A DNA stretch of 64,000 nucleotides from Spirochaetia bacterium UBA5763. Its GTDB lineage: Bacteria > Spirochaetota > UBA4802 > UBA5550. Shown here in pieces: positions 8,620 through 17,594 of this stretch. The notes beneath the pieces were generated by a model. The model was given only the letters and a program-made list of their open reading frames with translations. It had not been told where the DNA came from and did not search any database. Every line of letters starts with the position of its first letter. The first letter of the stretch is position 1. The translations under genes and the position numbers were made by a program. The stretch is from contig DIEX01000034.1 of the NCBI GenBank assembly GCA_002418835.1, positions 282,182-346,181 on the forward strand, in the 5' to 3' direction.

Positions 8620-10587
8620 TTAAGGCTTCTTTCCGTTAAAAGCCTTATCCGCCATAGTGTGGTCCCCTCCCGGATTCCAGAAAGAGTATGATAATCCGCC
8701 TCCGTCATGCACACCTTTAACCTGCTTCAGTATATAGTCAGGCCCCCATGTGGGAGAGAGATAGTTCCACCCCTGTATCCACTGGCGTATCACCGTTCTT
8801 CCCCGTGCGTGATAGATTGAACGTATGGAGCTGTCCCGAACAATCCAGTACGGCCTGTCGCTGTCGGAGTAGCGCCTGTAGAATGATGCTCCAAAGTGTG
8901 ACGGATAGACCATCGGATAGATCGCATCAACGAACCGTGATAGAAACTGTATATCCTGTCCTATAAGGTTGCCGAACCTGTACCATGCATTGAAACCATA
9001 AATATCAACGGAGACAGGCACTCCGCACTCCTGTCTCGCCTGCTGGAGAAAATCTCCAAGTATCTCCGATTTGTATGTATCGTCCTTCTCCCTGTACCTG
9101 TATAAACATCTTCCAACAAGGCCGTCGGTGGGGAAGCGTATGTAGTCAAACTGAATCTCATCAAAACCGAGTTTAGCTGTCTCGCGTGCAATTTCGATAT
9201 TGTAGTCCCGGACAAACTTCGAGTATGGGTCGCACCATTTTTCACGCGGGAGCCCCACCCAGGGTTTATTGCTGAATTTATCCCAGATCGCATATTTACC
9301 GTTATACGCTTCGTACATTTTTTTATCTTTAAATGTCACGTTGCGGGCAATTACATATATTCCTTTATTGTGAAGCTGTTTAATTATATCCTTTATATTT
9401 GTATTTCTTATGGCGCCAAGTTCTCTGGCGGTTTTCGATTCAACAGGCGCGTTAATAATACCGTGATCATCTTTTACATCAATAACAACAGCGTTAAATC
9501 CGTTTCTATCAACGATATCAAGAAATCCTTTGAAATTTGTATTTATCATCCCCCAACTGACATATAATGCCTGTTTGTTTCCTGATTTGCTCTCCTTTTC
9601 GGGGATGTATTCTGTGATGTTTCTCTTTATAAAGAGGGGAGGGTTGCTGCTGCTCCCTTTGACGAATAAAAGCGCAGGGCCATCTTTTTTATATGAATTG
9701 GAGACCTCTTTTTGCAAAGATGATACTTCAATCTTTTGTGATGCAGGATTATACCTGTAGATAGATTCAGACGTTGATATATATATGCTGTCATTAAAGG
9801 GGCTTATGAAATGTACCCCTTCTCGTTTATCATCTTTAACAGGAATATTTACAGGCTTCCAGTTTTTCCAGTCCCTGGATTCAACCATGCCCCGACCGAA
9901 GAGATAACCTGAGTATAATACTCCATTTGATGCTGCAAGTGATGATACTTCTTCACAGAAGTGGAATGGGCCGACGTAATACTCCTTCGGAATGCCGTCA
10001 TTGATTTCAGATGTTGAAGATGGTGTAATCTTTACAATTCCATTAAATGAAGTCCCGGCGTAAATGACTCCGTCAACCACAGTGATAGATGTGAAGTAGT
10101 ATGAATTTTTGTTTTCCACAACATTGATTTTCTGCCAGCTTTCCCCCCGGTCAGCGGATTTATACAAAGTATGTTTTGTTGCAAGATAGAGTTTTGATTT
10201 ATCAGCAGGGTCAATACAGAACGCTGATATCTGTCTGTATTCATTTATCCCTTCAAGCTGTGTTCTCCGTTTCAGAACCGGTGATGAGATATCGCTCCAT
10301 TTGCTCTCCCCCTTTCCAAGCCGGAATATTCCGGAATACTCTGTGGTGAGGTATAGTGCTCCCTCTGAATCAGATGTTATGTATTCAGCATTAAAATCTT
10401 CAGGAAGTCCATCAGACATATTATGCCAGGACCCGTCATAACCTTTAATTCCCTCGCCGGGGAAAAATCCTATGTAGCTGTAATTGTCAATGTTTCCCGA
10501 GCAGGAAACGGCACCTGAAATTATAAATAGTATTAATGATAACAGGAAAGTTTTTTTTCCTGATAATACGCGGTTAACAAAAAACAT
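8620..10587 (-). CDS. Lipoprotein: BNR-type propeller fused to DUF4015 glycoside hydrolase-like domain
   Basis: The signal peptide ends in the lipobox GAVSC (Cys29). Residues 40-330 contain propeller strands with Asp-box turns (for example KSADRGESW) like those of BNR or photosystem-assembly-type propellers. Residues about 335-650 match the DUF4015 putative glycoside hydrolase family, a TIM-barrel related to alpha-amylases: YVSWGMINT at the start, NAVVIDVKDDHG, and GFDEIQFDYIRFPTDG. The protein probably acts on an extracellular or envelope polysaccharide; the substrate is unknown. The ATG has the strong ribosome site GGGAGGAA. It appears monocistronic. Confidence 0.8.
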   Translation of the reverse strand: MFFVNRVLSGKKTFLLSLILFIISGAVSCSGNIDNYSYIGFFPGEGIKGYDGSWHNMSDGLPEDFNAEYITSDSEGALYLTTEYSGIFRLGKGESKWSDISSPVLKRRTQLEGINEYRQISAFCIDPADKSKLYLATKHTLYKSADRGESWQKINVVENKNSYYFTSITVVDGVIYAGTSFNGIVKITPSSTSEINDGIPKEYYVGPFHFCEEVSSLAASNGVLYSGYLFGRGMVESRDWKNWKPVNIPVKDDKREGVHFISPFNDSIYISTSESIYRYNPASQKIEVSSLQKEVSNSYKKDGPALLFVKGSSSNPPLFIKRNITEYIPEKESKSGNKQALYVSWGMINTNFKGFLDIVDRNGFNAVVIDVKDDHGIINAPVESKTARELGAIRNTNIKDIIKQLHNKGIYVIARNVTFKDKKMYEAYNGKYAIWDKFSNKPWVGLPREKWCDPYSKFVRDYNIEIARETAKLGFDEIQFDYIRFPTDGLVGRCLYRYREKDDTYKSEILGDFLQQARQECGVPVSVDIYGFNAWYRFGNLIGQDIQFLSRFVDAIYPMVYPSHFGASFYRRYSDSDRPYWIVRDSSIRSIYHARGRTVIRQWIQGWNYLSPTWGPDYILKQVKGVHDGGGLSYSFWNPGGDHTMADKAFNGKKP

Positions 10588-10697
10588 CGGTTCCTCCCGG
10601 GATTCTCTGCTGTATTGTGGAGTTTTCTATCTGAAAATCAGCAGCAGACATTTCTATCCGGCAGGGAGAAGTGCTGTCAATTCTTAAATCAGCCGGG

Positions 10698-10949
10698 CTA
10701 TTCTTCCTCCTCTTCACTCCCTTCTTTAAAAAGTGGTTTATCACAGGTTGCCTTGCAGTCCCTGAAACTGTCGCATCTTTCATGACATGCATGATCAAAA
10801 TGATCGGTCGGACAGCTCATGTTGCATTCGCTGTGCATCTGTTCACAAAGGATTTCACACTGGCTTTTTGTTCTTAATGGATTGGCGCATCCGGCAGCAA
10901 TCAGTACCGCTGTTATGAAAAGCAGGCTGGTTTTCTTCAATAATTTCAT
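10698..10949 (-). CDS. Small lipoprotein with four CX3C motifs
   Basis: An 83-residue protein with signal peptide and lipobox IAAGC (Cys21). The mature part has exactly four CX3C pairs: CEILC (31-35), CNMSC (42-46), CHERC (55-59) and CKATC (65-69), then a short tail ending in five glutamates. Pairs of CX3C on helices can form disulfide-linked helical hairpins, as in mitochondrial small Tim proteins, or bind metal; either would fit a periplasmic protein. Homology to those proteins is not claimed. The ATG has the strong site GAGGGGGTG. It lies upstream of, and is codirectional with, the DUF4015 lipoprotein gene. Confidence 0.75.
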   Translation of the reverse strand: MKLLKKTSLLFITAVLIAAGCANPLRTKSQCEILCEQMHSECNMSCPTDHFDHACHERCDSFRDCKATCDKPLFKEGSEEEEE

Positions 10950-11063
10950 GATATCACCCCCTCTTTTTTAGCAGCGCAGCATATTTTTTCTGTTAAATTA
11001 AAGATAAGGTCTTCCGTAGAGAAGTCAAGCTGACGCAGGATTTTAATATTTCAAGCCTTCATA

Positions 11064-11092
11064 TTGACAAAAAATGTACTATGTGATAAAAT
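11064..11092 (+). promoter_or_regulatory. Sigma70-type promoter for pcnB
   Basis: TTGACA and TAAAAT are separated by exactly 17 bases, and the ATG of pcnB follows 60 bases after the -10 box. The surrounding sequence is AT-rich. This is one of the best consensus promoters in the window. Confidence 0.65.
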
Positions 11093-11152
11093 GGTAATGA
11101 TCATATATAATATTTGAGCAAAAAATCTAATTAAATTATTCAGTGAGTATCG

Positions 11153-12598
11153 ATGAAATTCATACCCTCCTTCTTTAAAATTAAAACAGGCAGAAAATAC
11201 CCTGTTATTGTCCCTTCAGGGACCCATCCCATGGAGAGGCGGCTTATTGAGCGCGGAGTGCTTGATATACTCTTCCGCCTGAGAAAAAACGGCTATGAGT
11301 CCTACCTTGTGGGGGGCTGCGTCAGAGACATTCTCCTTGGAATGACTCCGAAAGATTTTGATATTGTAACAGATGCCCATCCCCGCCAGATCAAACGGCT
11401 TTTCAGCAGGTGCTATCTTATAGGTAAAAGATTCCGCCTGGCGCATGTTTATATCTCAGCTGACCGCTTTATTGAGGTTGCCACATTCCGCGCTGCTGCT
11501 GTGTCAACGGTTTCACATGGGAAAGCCTTCCAGAATAACAATGTTTTCGGTACAATCGAAGAGGATGTTATGCGGAGGGATTTTACAATCAACGCGCTCT
11601 ATTATAATTCAGCAGATTCATCGATTGTTGACTATACAGGGGGACTTGCGGATATAAACAGGAAGATTCTCCGTTCAATCGGTGATCCCGCTGAGCGATT
11701 TAAAGAGGACCCTGTGAGGATTATCCGTGCTGCCAGGTTCAGCGCAAGGTTCGGATTCAGGCTTTCCAAAAAAGATTACAGTGCTGCTGTTGCCGGCGCG
11801 GAGCTTATAAAGGATGCGAACGGGAACCGGCTTCTTGAGGAGCTTTATAAGATATTAAAGTGCGGAGCTTCAGCTGGTTCTATAGTCAAACTTCACCGTT
11901 TCGGAGTGCTGAAATACTGGCTCCCGGAGCTTGACGAAAAAGGGGTAAGTATTCATATCCGGGAGAGGCTGGGAGTGATTGACAGGATGAGGCTTGCCGG
12001 AGAGGAAGTTCCTGTGGGGGTGCTTATTACCGCTCTTTTCTATGATCTTTTTAATGATCTGACGGAATCTTCTCTAATTAATGCCGGTTCTCACGATGTT
12101 TTCATGAAAGCCAGGGAGATATTCGCTCCTGTCGCAACACGGCTTCACCTGCCGAGAAAAGAGAGTGACCGTGTATGCAATATAGTCTCAAGAATGTCCT
12201 ATTTCCTTGATTCAAATGACCGGAAAAGAAACAGTTCCTTTGAACAACGCTTTATAAAGAATGAGCATTTCAGTGATTCACTCTTTTTCTACCAGATTCT
12301 CTCTGAAGTAAAAGAGGGATATTCCGCAAAAGTCAAGTACTGGAAGAGACTGGCTGATAGCCTTAAGGATGATGGCGCCAGAAAAAATCAGACAAGAGAT
12401 GAAAAACAGAAACCCTCTGACAGAACAGAAAAAACCGGAAGAAAGATAGAAGCAGATAAAAACCGCCCGGATAAAGGGGAGGGGGGCAGCGAAAATCCTG
12501 CAAAAAAGAAAAACAGAAGCAGAAAATATAGAGGGAGAGCCGGTAAAAAGAGCAGCGAAATCCCTTCTGATCCAGGTAAAGAAACAGGGATAGAATAA
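11153..12598 (+). CDS. pcnB: Poly(A) polymerase / tRNA nucleotidyltransferase family protein
   Basis: The class II nucleotidyltransferase core is clear: LVGGCVRDILLG, then the metal-binding PKDFDIVTDA (DxD), GKRFRLAHV, which is typical of the PcnB branch as opposed to the CCA-adding branch, RRDFTINALYY, DYTGGLADI and EDPVRIIRAARFSAR. The last 80 residues are lysine- and arginine-rich and low in complexity, as in PcnB, and would bind RNA. The length of 481 residues fits PcnB. It probably adds 3' poly(A) tails that help RNA decay. The call over CCA-adding enzyme rests on the RFRLAHV motif and basic tail. Its stop overlaps the next ATG by one base. Confidence 0.82.
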   Translation: MKFIPSFFKIKTGRKYPVIVPSGTHPMERRLIERGVLDILFRLRKNGYESYLVGGCVRDILLGMTPKDFDIVTDAHPRQIKRLFSRCYLIGKRFRLAHVYISADRFIEVATFRAAAVSTVSHGKAFQNNNVFGTIEEDVMRRDFTINALYYNSADSSIVDYTGGLADINRKILRSIGDPAERFKEDPVRIIRAARFSARFGFRLSKKDYSAAVAGAELIKDANGNRLLEELYKILKCGASAGSIVKLHRFGVLKYWLPELDEKGVSIHIRERLGVIDRMRLAGEEVPVGVLITALFYDLFNDLTESSLINAGSHDVFMKAREIFAPVATRLHLPRKESDRVCNIVSRMSYFLDSNDRKRNSSFEQRFIKNEHFSDSLFFYQILSEVKEGYSAKVKYWKRLADSLKDDGARKNQTRDEKQKPSDRTEKTGRKIEADKNRPDKGEGGSENPAKKKNRSRKYRGRAGKKSSEIPSDPGKETGIE

Positions 12599-12954
12599 TG
12601 GCCTACACTCTGATAAATATTGAATCGGGTGAAATTTTTACCTGTGAGGATCATGTCTGGATTGACGCTTATGAAGCAGCAAAAGCTGACGGCTGGAACC
12701 CTGACGGCACTATGTATGACGCGACATTCATAATAGATGAGGATCTGGATTATATCTGTGATGATAATGAGAAACTCTGGAAAATATATAAAGAAGTAGA
12801 TTCAGAATTCAGCTGGAGCGGGAGCTACACCGAAAAGATGGGTCAGATTGTTACTTACGGTGACTCTTATTATATGGTTATGTCGCTGAAATGCGCTGGT
12901 GCAGACCCTGCTCTTTGTGAATTTGTGTCAAAAGGGAGTTTCAGAATCTGTTAA
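12598..12954 (+). CDS. Small acidic protein of unknown function
   Basis: A 118-residue, acidic, aromatic-rich protein without signal peptide or membrane segment; it has several cysteines in its C-terminal half. No family was recognised. It starts in a TAATG overlap with pcnB, so it is probably translated by coupling and cotranscribed. Its stop overlaps the end of the convergent downstream gene by four bases. Codon use looks like that of its neighbours, so it is likely a real gene. Confidence 0.6.
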   Translation: MAYTLINIESGEIFTCEDHVWIDAYEAAKADGWNPDGTMYDATFIIDEDLDYICDDNEKLWKIYKEVDSEFSWSGSYTEKMGQIVTYGDSYYMVMSLKCAGADPALCEFVSKGSFRIC

Positions 12955-13262
12955 ACAACCTTGCGCAGCAGGTCCTGGCACATCTCCCTGAGACTCTCCG
13001 CTCTCCTGTATAATTTGTCAAGATAGGGATTATCGGGATACCTTGAATAAAGCGCAAGGAGTTTGCCGGAGTATTTGAACATATGCGATTCAAGGTTTCT
13101 TATGTGAAACAGATCCTCATCGCCTTCATCAACAATTACAGAAGTTATCCTGTCCAGAAGATCATTTTCCTTAACAAACTCCGGGAACTCATCCATTTCG
13201 CTGAGAAAATCCCTGCACATAAGAGCTATTGATTTCTGGTAGTCTGAATTTTCATCACTCAT
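12951..13262 (-). CDS. Small helical protein of unknown function
   Basis: A 103-residue, mostly alpha-helical, charged protein without export signal. No family was recognised. Its 3' end overlaps the convergent acidic protein gene by four bases, and a terminator hairpin lies just upstream of its start, so its own promoter must lie within or beyond that hairpin. Confidence 0.55.
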   Translation of the reverse strand: MSDENSDYQKSIALMCRDFLSEMDEFPEFVKENDLLDRITSVIVDEGDEDLFHIRNLESHMFKYSGKLLALYSRYPDNPYLDKLYRRAESLREMCQDLLRKVV

Positions 13263-13275
13263 ATTCTGCCGCCAT

Positions 13276-13307
13276 AGAAAAAGCTGCCTCTTTTTAAGGC
13301 AGCTTTT
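13276..13307 (-). terminator. Intrinsic terminator after the TPR gene
   Basis: AAAAGCTGCCT and AGGCAGCTTTT form an eleven-base stem with a short loop, followed on the minus strand by a T-run. It lies downstream of the leftward TPR gene and only 14 bases before the ATG of the next leftward gene. Read on the minus strand it would separate the two genes. Confidence 0.7.
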
Positions 13308-13337
13308 ATCTGTCAGTCAACCAGTATTTACAGGTTC

Positions 13338-14201
13338 TCAGTTCTTTTTGGAATAAACCATATTCTTATAGTTTACCACAACTTCTTCTGCTTTTTTGTT
13401 TTCCCCTTTGAAAACATAAAGCATGCTGAGTCTTGTTACATCCGTGAGGTTTACCGAACTGCTCATCATAAGCTTTTCAAGTTCGGCAATAGCTTTGTCC
13501 AGATCTCCGATCTCTTTAACTTTGCTTTCATATGTAAGATTCTCAAGGTACACCCGGAACTTTTCATACTCAGGATGCTGAAGAATTGCCTCTTTCAGGT
13601 GTTTTACAGCTTCGTCATATCTCCCCAGGTGGAAACAGCAGAATCCGTAATACTTGTTAATAAATTCTTTATTATCAGCGATATGCCAGATTGCATCCAG
13701 ATGTTCAATTACCCTGTTGTAATCTTTTCTTTCATAATAAATATGGGAGAGCATATAATTGGCTTTAAGATGCATCCTGTCAGCAGCTACAACTTTCAGG
13801 AGATACTTTTCCGCATTGTTGTAATCCTTCAGGTTGTAAAGAGTAAGCCCGGTATAGTAGTTGCCATCATTATAATCCGGTTTAATCGAAATCGAATCAA
13901 AGAAGTAGTCCAGAGCGCGTTTAAAATTTCCGGAATTGTAATACTCTACCCCGAGATTCAGAAGTATTTTGTGATTTTTTTCAATGTCAAGAGCCATATT
14001 GTATGTGGATATGGCCAGGTCGCTTTTACCCATGATCGAATAAAGCTCCCCCATGTTATTGTATGCTTCAATAAAATAGGGATACATCTTTATCGCCTTC
14101 TGGTATTCCGCAAGAGCTGTGGGGAGATCTCCACGGTTTGTTCTTTCAAGAGCTCTGTTGTAGATGCTTATTGCTTCTGTTGGTACTGAATTACTGTTCA
14201 T
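13338..14201 (-). CDS. Cytoplasmic TPR protein
   Basis: Six or more TPR units cover most of the 287 residues (for example ALAEYQKAIKMYPYFIEAYN, ISTYNMALDIEKN, ALDYFFDSISIKPDYNDGN and AVKHLKEAILQHPEY). No signal peptide or membrane segment is present, so it should be a soluble adaptor. The ATG follows GAGGTTTTTGAT. It is transcribed alone, divergent from the cyclase operon. The binding partner cannot be inferred from sequence. Confidence 0.75.
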   Translation of the reverse strand: MNSNSVPTEAISIYNRALERTNRGDLPTALAEYQKAIKMYPYFIEAYNNMGELYSIMGKSDLAISTYNMALDIEKNHKILLNLGVEYYNSGNFKRALDYFFDSISIKPDYNDGNYYTGLTLYNLKDYNNAEKYLLKVVAADRMHLKANYMLSHIYYERKDYNRVIEHLDAIWHIADNKEFINKYYGFCCFHLGRYDEAVKHLKEAILQHPEYEKFRVYLENLTYESKVKEIGDLDKAIAELEKLMMSSSVNLTDVTRLSMLYVFKGENKKAEEVVVNYKNMVYSKKN

Positions 14202-14319
14202 ATCAAAAACCTCATGCGAAGAAGTATTATAATCAGACTTATGCTGTTAAAATTATCGGAAAAAGTATTTGTATTAAGAGTAAAATAAATTAGACTTTTT
14301 CTCTTTTTTTTTATATATA

Positions 14320-14460
14320 TAATCCAGTCAGGTGAAAATTTGATACTCGAAAACAGCAGTTGGAACACTATATAGTCGGAGGTACAAATATTAATAAACT
14401 ATCTGTAGTTTTGATCTTTATTATATTATTGTAGGGCTTAATTTGAGCCTGACCGGATTA
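14320..14460. repeat. Inverted-repeat-bounded element with a hydrophobic mini-frame
   Basis: TAATCCAGTCAGG and CCTGACCGGATTA form a 12 of 13 inverted repeat bounding 141 bases between two divergent genes. Inside is GGAGG (14378-14382) followed by a 14-residue hydrophobic frame starting at ATT (14390) and ending in TAG (14434), which reads like a clipped signal peptide. It could be a decayed small mobile element, a gene remnant, or a long-range RNA stem. The remaining gap from 14202 to 14594 is AT-rich and holds only the promoter listed separately. Confidence 0.35.
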
Positions 14461-14467
14461 AATAATC

Positions 14468-14496
14468 TTGACATCTGAACTATCAGTGATTTTAAT
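14468..14496 (+). promoter_or_regulatory. Sigma70-type promoter for the cyclase operon
   Basis: TTGACA and TTTAAT are separated by 17 bases, starting eight bases after the end of the inverted-repeat element. The first gene starts about 100 bases further on. Five of six bases match the -10 consensus. Confidence 0.6.
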
Positions 14497-14594
14497 AATC
14501 AAAATTGGTATATTCGGGGGATGAGCCTAACATTAATATAGAGTTGTAGCGGATCTGCAATAAAAATGCAATCATAAAAACGGGGTAATTGAAA

Positions 14595-16286
14595 ATGTTC
14601 GGAAGAAAAGTAAATAACACAAGGGTTTTTCGAGTAACAACAAAGATAGTCCTTGCATTTACCCTTTTCATACTTTTATCCAACCTGGCTTCAAACTATG
14701 TGAATCTCCTTTTTAACCGTTCAGAAATGCTGAGTCTTATGAACCAGCTTCTCATCAAGGATCTCAAGGCTATGTATATGTACTGCAATAACCAGTATGA
14801 GATCTACAGATTTGACAGGAACCTTGAAGAATCGGTTAAGAGCATAGAGAGCAAAGGTCTTAATGAGATTAAGAATGAGAAGGCTGTTGTTCTGGGAATC
14901 AAGAGGGACGGGGGTATACACTTCCAGGCCTCAAAAATAAAAAAATATGAAAGGTTCAATGATGTCATCGCTCTCAATGCCATGATCAGCCATGTGAAGG
15001 GTGATCAGTCTGAGGGTTCCGAGGGGCACCTGAATTTTTATTTTAATAACGAAGAGTATTTCGGCTTATTCAAATATAATCCTAAATGGGATATATTCAT
15101 ACTGAGAGGTGAAGAGAAGAACGAATTCTTCAGTGAATCCAGGTTGATCTTCATCCAGGTAAGTATAATTATTCTGATAATAACAGCAGTATCGGCTGTT
15201 GTGGGTATTTTTATTCTCCGGCGCATACTGAAGTTTATTGATGTTATAACAAAATCTATCATGGATATGATCCACAAGAAGGAGCTCAGTCTTATCAACC
15301 TTGATGGAGCGACAAACGATGACGTTACTTACATGGGGGTTGCTTTCAACTCTCTCTCAAGCACTGTAGGAAACCTGGTTAACATCTTCCAGAAATTTGC
15401 AAACCAGGATATAGTTCGCAAAGCCTACAACGAAAGAGAGGTTAAGCTTGAAGGTACAAAGAGGGAGCTCACCATTCTCTTCTCTGATATAAAGAGCTTC
15501 ACGTTCATTACCGAGACACTGGGTAACGATATTATTAAACTTCTGAACATGCATTATGACAGGGCAATAAGGGAGATCATAAAGTATGATGGCGTGATTG
15601 GATCAATCATTGGAGATGCTCTCCTTGCTGTTTACGGCGCTCTTGATGATGCCAGGGAGAATAAGTCATTTCAGGCGGTTCTCTCCGCCTATAAACTTCA
15701 CGAAGTGACAGAACTCCTGAGGCTCAGAATGGACAAGATCAAAACAGAGATCGAAGATGAGAAGGGTAAGCTCACAAAGGATGAACTCCATGTGTACAAA
15801 GCTGTTCTCCTTGAGATCGGTGTCGGTATTGACGGAGGCAGCGTATTCTATGGGACCCTGGGTTCTTATGTAAGGATGACAAACACTGTTATCGGTGATA
15901 ATGTCAATGCCGCATCAAGGCTTGAGGGGCTTACAAGGGTTTACAAGGCTCCAGTAATCTGTTCAGAATATGTGAAGAACGATATAGAAACTAATGTTGA
16001 TAAACATGGAATTTATTTTCTTGAAATCGACAGGGTAATGGTAAAAGGTAAAACAAAGGCTCAGAATATATACTGGCCTGTTCTTGAAAGTGAGATTGAT
16101 GAGAGATTCAGAAAAGATCTCACTGCTTTTGAACTTGGCCTTGAACTTTATTATGCGGGTAAATGGGCTGATGCGCGTAAAAGATTCGCAAAATGCAGCC
16201 TTAAAGTGGCTGATGTATTTAAAGAAAGGACATCAGAAAGGTGTCCGAGCAACTGGGACGGCGTATGGCAAATGACAAGCAAGTAA
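14595..16286 (+). CDS. Class III nucleotide cyclase with altered base-selecting site
   Basis: A transmembrane helix near 14-34 and a second near 186-209 enclose an extracytoplasmic sensor of about 150 residues. The class III cyclase domain spans about 285-500: metal aspartates in FSDIKSFT (Asp298) and IIGDALLAVYG (Asp341), and transition-state residues in VIGDNVNAASR (Asn438, Arg442). The lysine that normally selects adenine, four residues before the second metal Asp, is Ser337 here, and a helical, highly charged insert of about 30 residues sits near 375-400. A C-terminal extension (505-563) is helical. The ATG at 14595 has GGGG ten bases upstream and is preferred over TTG at 14589. The product may be cAMP, cGMP or neither. 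Confidence 0.82.
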   Translation: MFGRKVNNTRVFRVTTKIVLAFTLFILLSNLASNYVNLLFNRSEMLSLMNQLLIKDLKAMYMYCNNQYEIYRFDRNLEESVKSIESKGLNEIKNEKAVVLGIKRDGGIHFQASKIKKYERFNDVIALNAMISHVKGDQSEGSEGHLNFYFNNEEYFGLFKYNPKWDIFILRGEEKNEFFSESRLIFIQVSIIILIITAVSAVVGIFILRRILKFIDVITKSIMDMIHKKELSLINLDGATNDDVTYMGVAFNSLSSTVGNLVNIFQKFANQDIVRKAYNEREVKLEGTKRELTILFSDIKSFTFITETLGNDIIKLLNMHYDRAIREIIKYDGVIGSIIGDALLAVYGALDDARENKSFQAVLSAYKLHEVTELLRLRMDKIKTEIEDEKGKLTKDELHVYKAVLLEIGVGIDGGSVFYGTLGSYVRMTNTVIGDNVNAASRLEGLTRVYKAPVICSEYVKNDIETNVDKHGIYFLEIDRVMVKGKTKAQNIYWPVLESEIDERFRKDLTAFELGLELYYAGKWADARKRFAKCSLKVADVFKERTSERCPSNWDGVWQMTSK

Positions 16287-17587
16287 AAAAGGATCTGGTG
16301 CCCTTCGGTTCAAAATTTCTTCCGGAGGAGATCGCTAATATTGACGGCAGTGCCGAGGTTTACTCACTGGAGTCTGAATACGCGAAAACTAAAAAGAATA
16401 AGAACTGGCTGGTTTTATTAATAGTGCTTATCTTTATCGGCCTTATAGCGGCTCTTACGGTTTTTGTTACATACTATTCGGAGAAAAAGGACAGCAATAT
16501 CGAGGTGAGTATAAGTGAGTTTGATGATCTTCGCCTTAAGGAGATCCTTAATTCCTCAAGGCTTACAGAGAACAATCTCCAGATAAGTAAGAATGAAGTT
16601 CTGAGCCTGATGATTGAAATGAGAAACAGAATTCTTGAAGTGAATAACAGGTACCTGGTAAGGCAGAATGCTGTACTTGACAAGGGGTTTCCTGATAATG
16701 TGGCCAGAGAGAAGCTTGCTGAACTCAGGAATTCGGAAAACTCTGAGATCGCCGGTATTAAGGCGAATTTTGAAGGCCAGATAAACAGGAAGCGCGCAAT
16801 CATAAACGAGATTGAACAGGAGAAAATAAAGGCTGACAGGGAACTTCAGAAGGAAAATAAGGCAATTGGTAAATTTGGTGATGAAAACAAGCTCTATGCG
16901 CACAAGATGAAACTCCTTCAGGATTCTTCCAAAAGCGGTCTCAATGCTCTCACAGATTTTTATGAGAGATATATCAAGTATATTATACTTAAGTATAACC
17001 CTGTTTTTACATCGGGTGATGTAAAGAGCACGCTTGATCGGAGTCTTAAAAAGGATGAACAGCAGAATCTCCGTGAGTATGATGAACTTTACGCAAGGGA
17101 AAATATAATAAGCAGACAGCGTTTTGATGAAACCAGAGCAAAAATAAATGATCAGAAGATGCTGCTCCAGAGGCTTACTGGAGTAGGATATGAAAACTCC
17201 GTTCCTCCGGCGCTTAAGAGTATTGATAATCTTTCAAAATCCATAGTGAACGATTATGAAACCTTCAGTTTCGGACTTACATCAACAGTAAAACTGAAAA
17301 ATTCACAGATAGAGGATTACAGAATTGCTCTTGATGCTGTACTTAAAGAGAGGCCTGAAAGCGGTTACATTATATCTGCTGTAAATCCGTCAAGAATTTC
17401 AATTCATATAAACAGGCTTCTGACTGTGAAGGAGGGTGACACAGCCCTTGTGTTCAGGACTGATGATCTTTATATCGGTGAGATCGCTTTCTACAGGACA
17501 TCCGAAGGTATCAAAGCTAAACTCGTGAGCCTCGCCGGGAAAGAGAAGATGAGGCCCTTTGACAGAATATTAATCAAGATTAAGTAG
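16265..17587 (+). CDS. Membrane-anchored coiled-coil protein of unknown function
   Basis: A single transmembrane helix near residues 43-67 leads into about 270 residues of charged coiled-coil (roughly 80-330), then a small globular C-terminal domain containing INRLLTVKEGDTALVFRTDD. The topology suggests a short cytoplasmic tail and a periplasmic coiled coil. No family was recognised. The ATG at 16265 has GGGACGG upstream; a GTG at 16241 is also open. Either start lies inside the end of the cyclase gene, so expression is coupled and the protein may work with the cyclase. Confidence 0.65.
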   Translation: MANDKQVKKDLVPFGSKFLPEEIANIDGSAEVYSLESEYAKTKKNKNWLVLLIVLIFIGLIAALTVFVTYYSEKKDSNIEVSISEFDDLRLKEILNSSRLTENNLQISKNEVLSLMIEMRNRILEVNNRYLVRQNAVLDKGFPDNVAREKLAELRNSENSEIAGIKANFEGQINRKRAIINEIEQEKIKADRELQKENKAIGKFGDENKLYAHKMKLLQDSSKSGLNALTDFYERYIKYIILKYNPVFTSGDVKSTLDRSLKKDEQQNLREYDELYARENIISRQRFDETRAKINDQKMLLQRLTGVGYENSVPPALKSIDNLSKSIVNDYETFSFGLTSTVKLKNSQIEDYRIALDAVLKERPESGYIISAVNPSRISIHINRLLTVKEGDTALVFRTDDLYIGEIAFYRTSEGIKAKLVSLAGKEKMRPFDRILIKIK

Positions 17588-17594
17588 GTTGAAA

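Noticed and set aside
13575..14189. Long open frame opposite the TPR gene on the plus strand
   Set aside because: The TPR protein on the minus strand has real repeat structure and a good ribosome site; the plus frame reads as a hydrophobic shadow.
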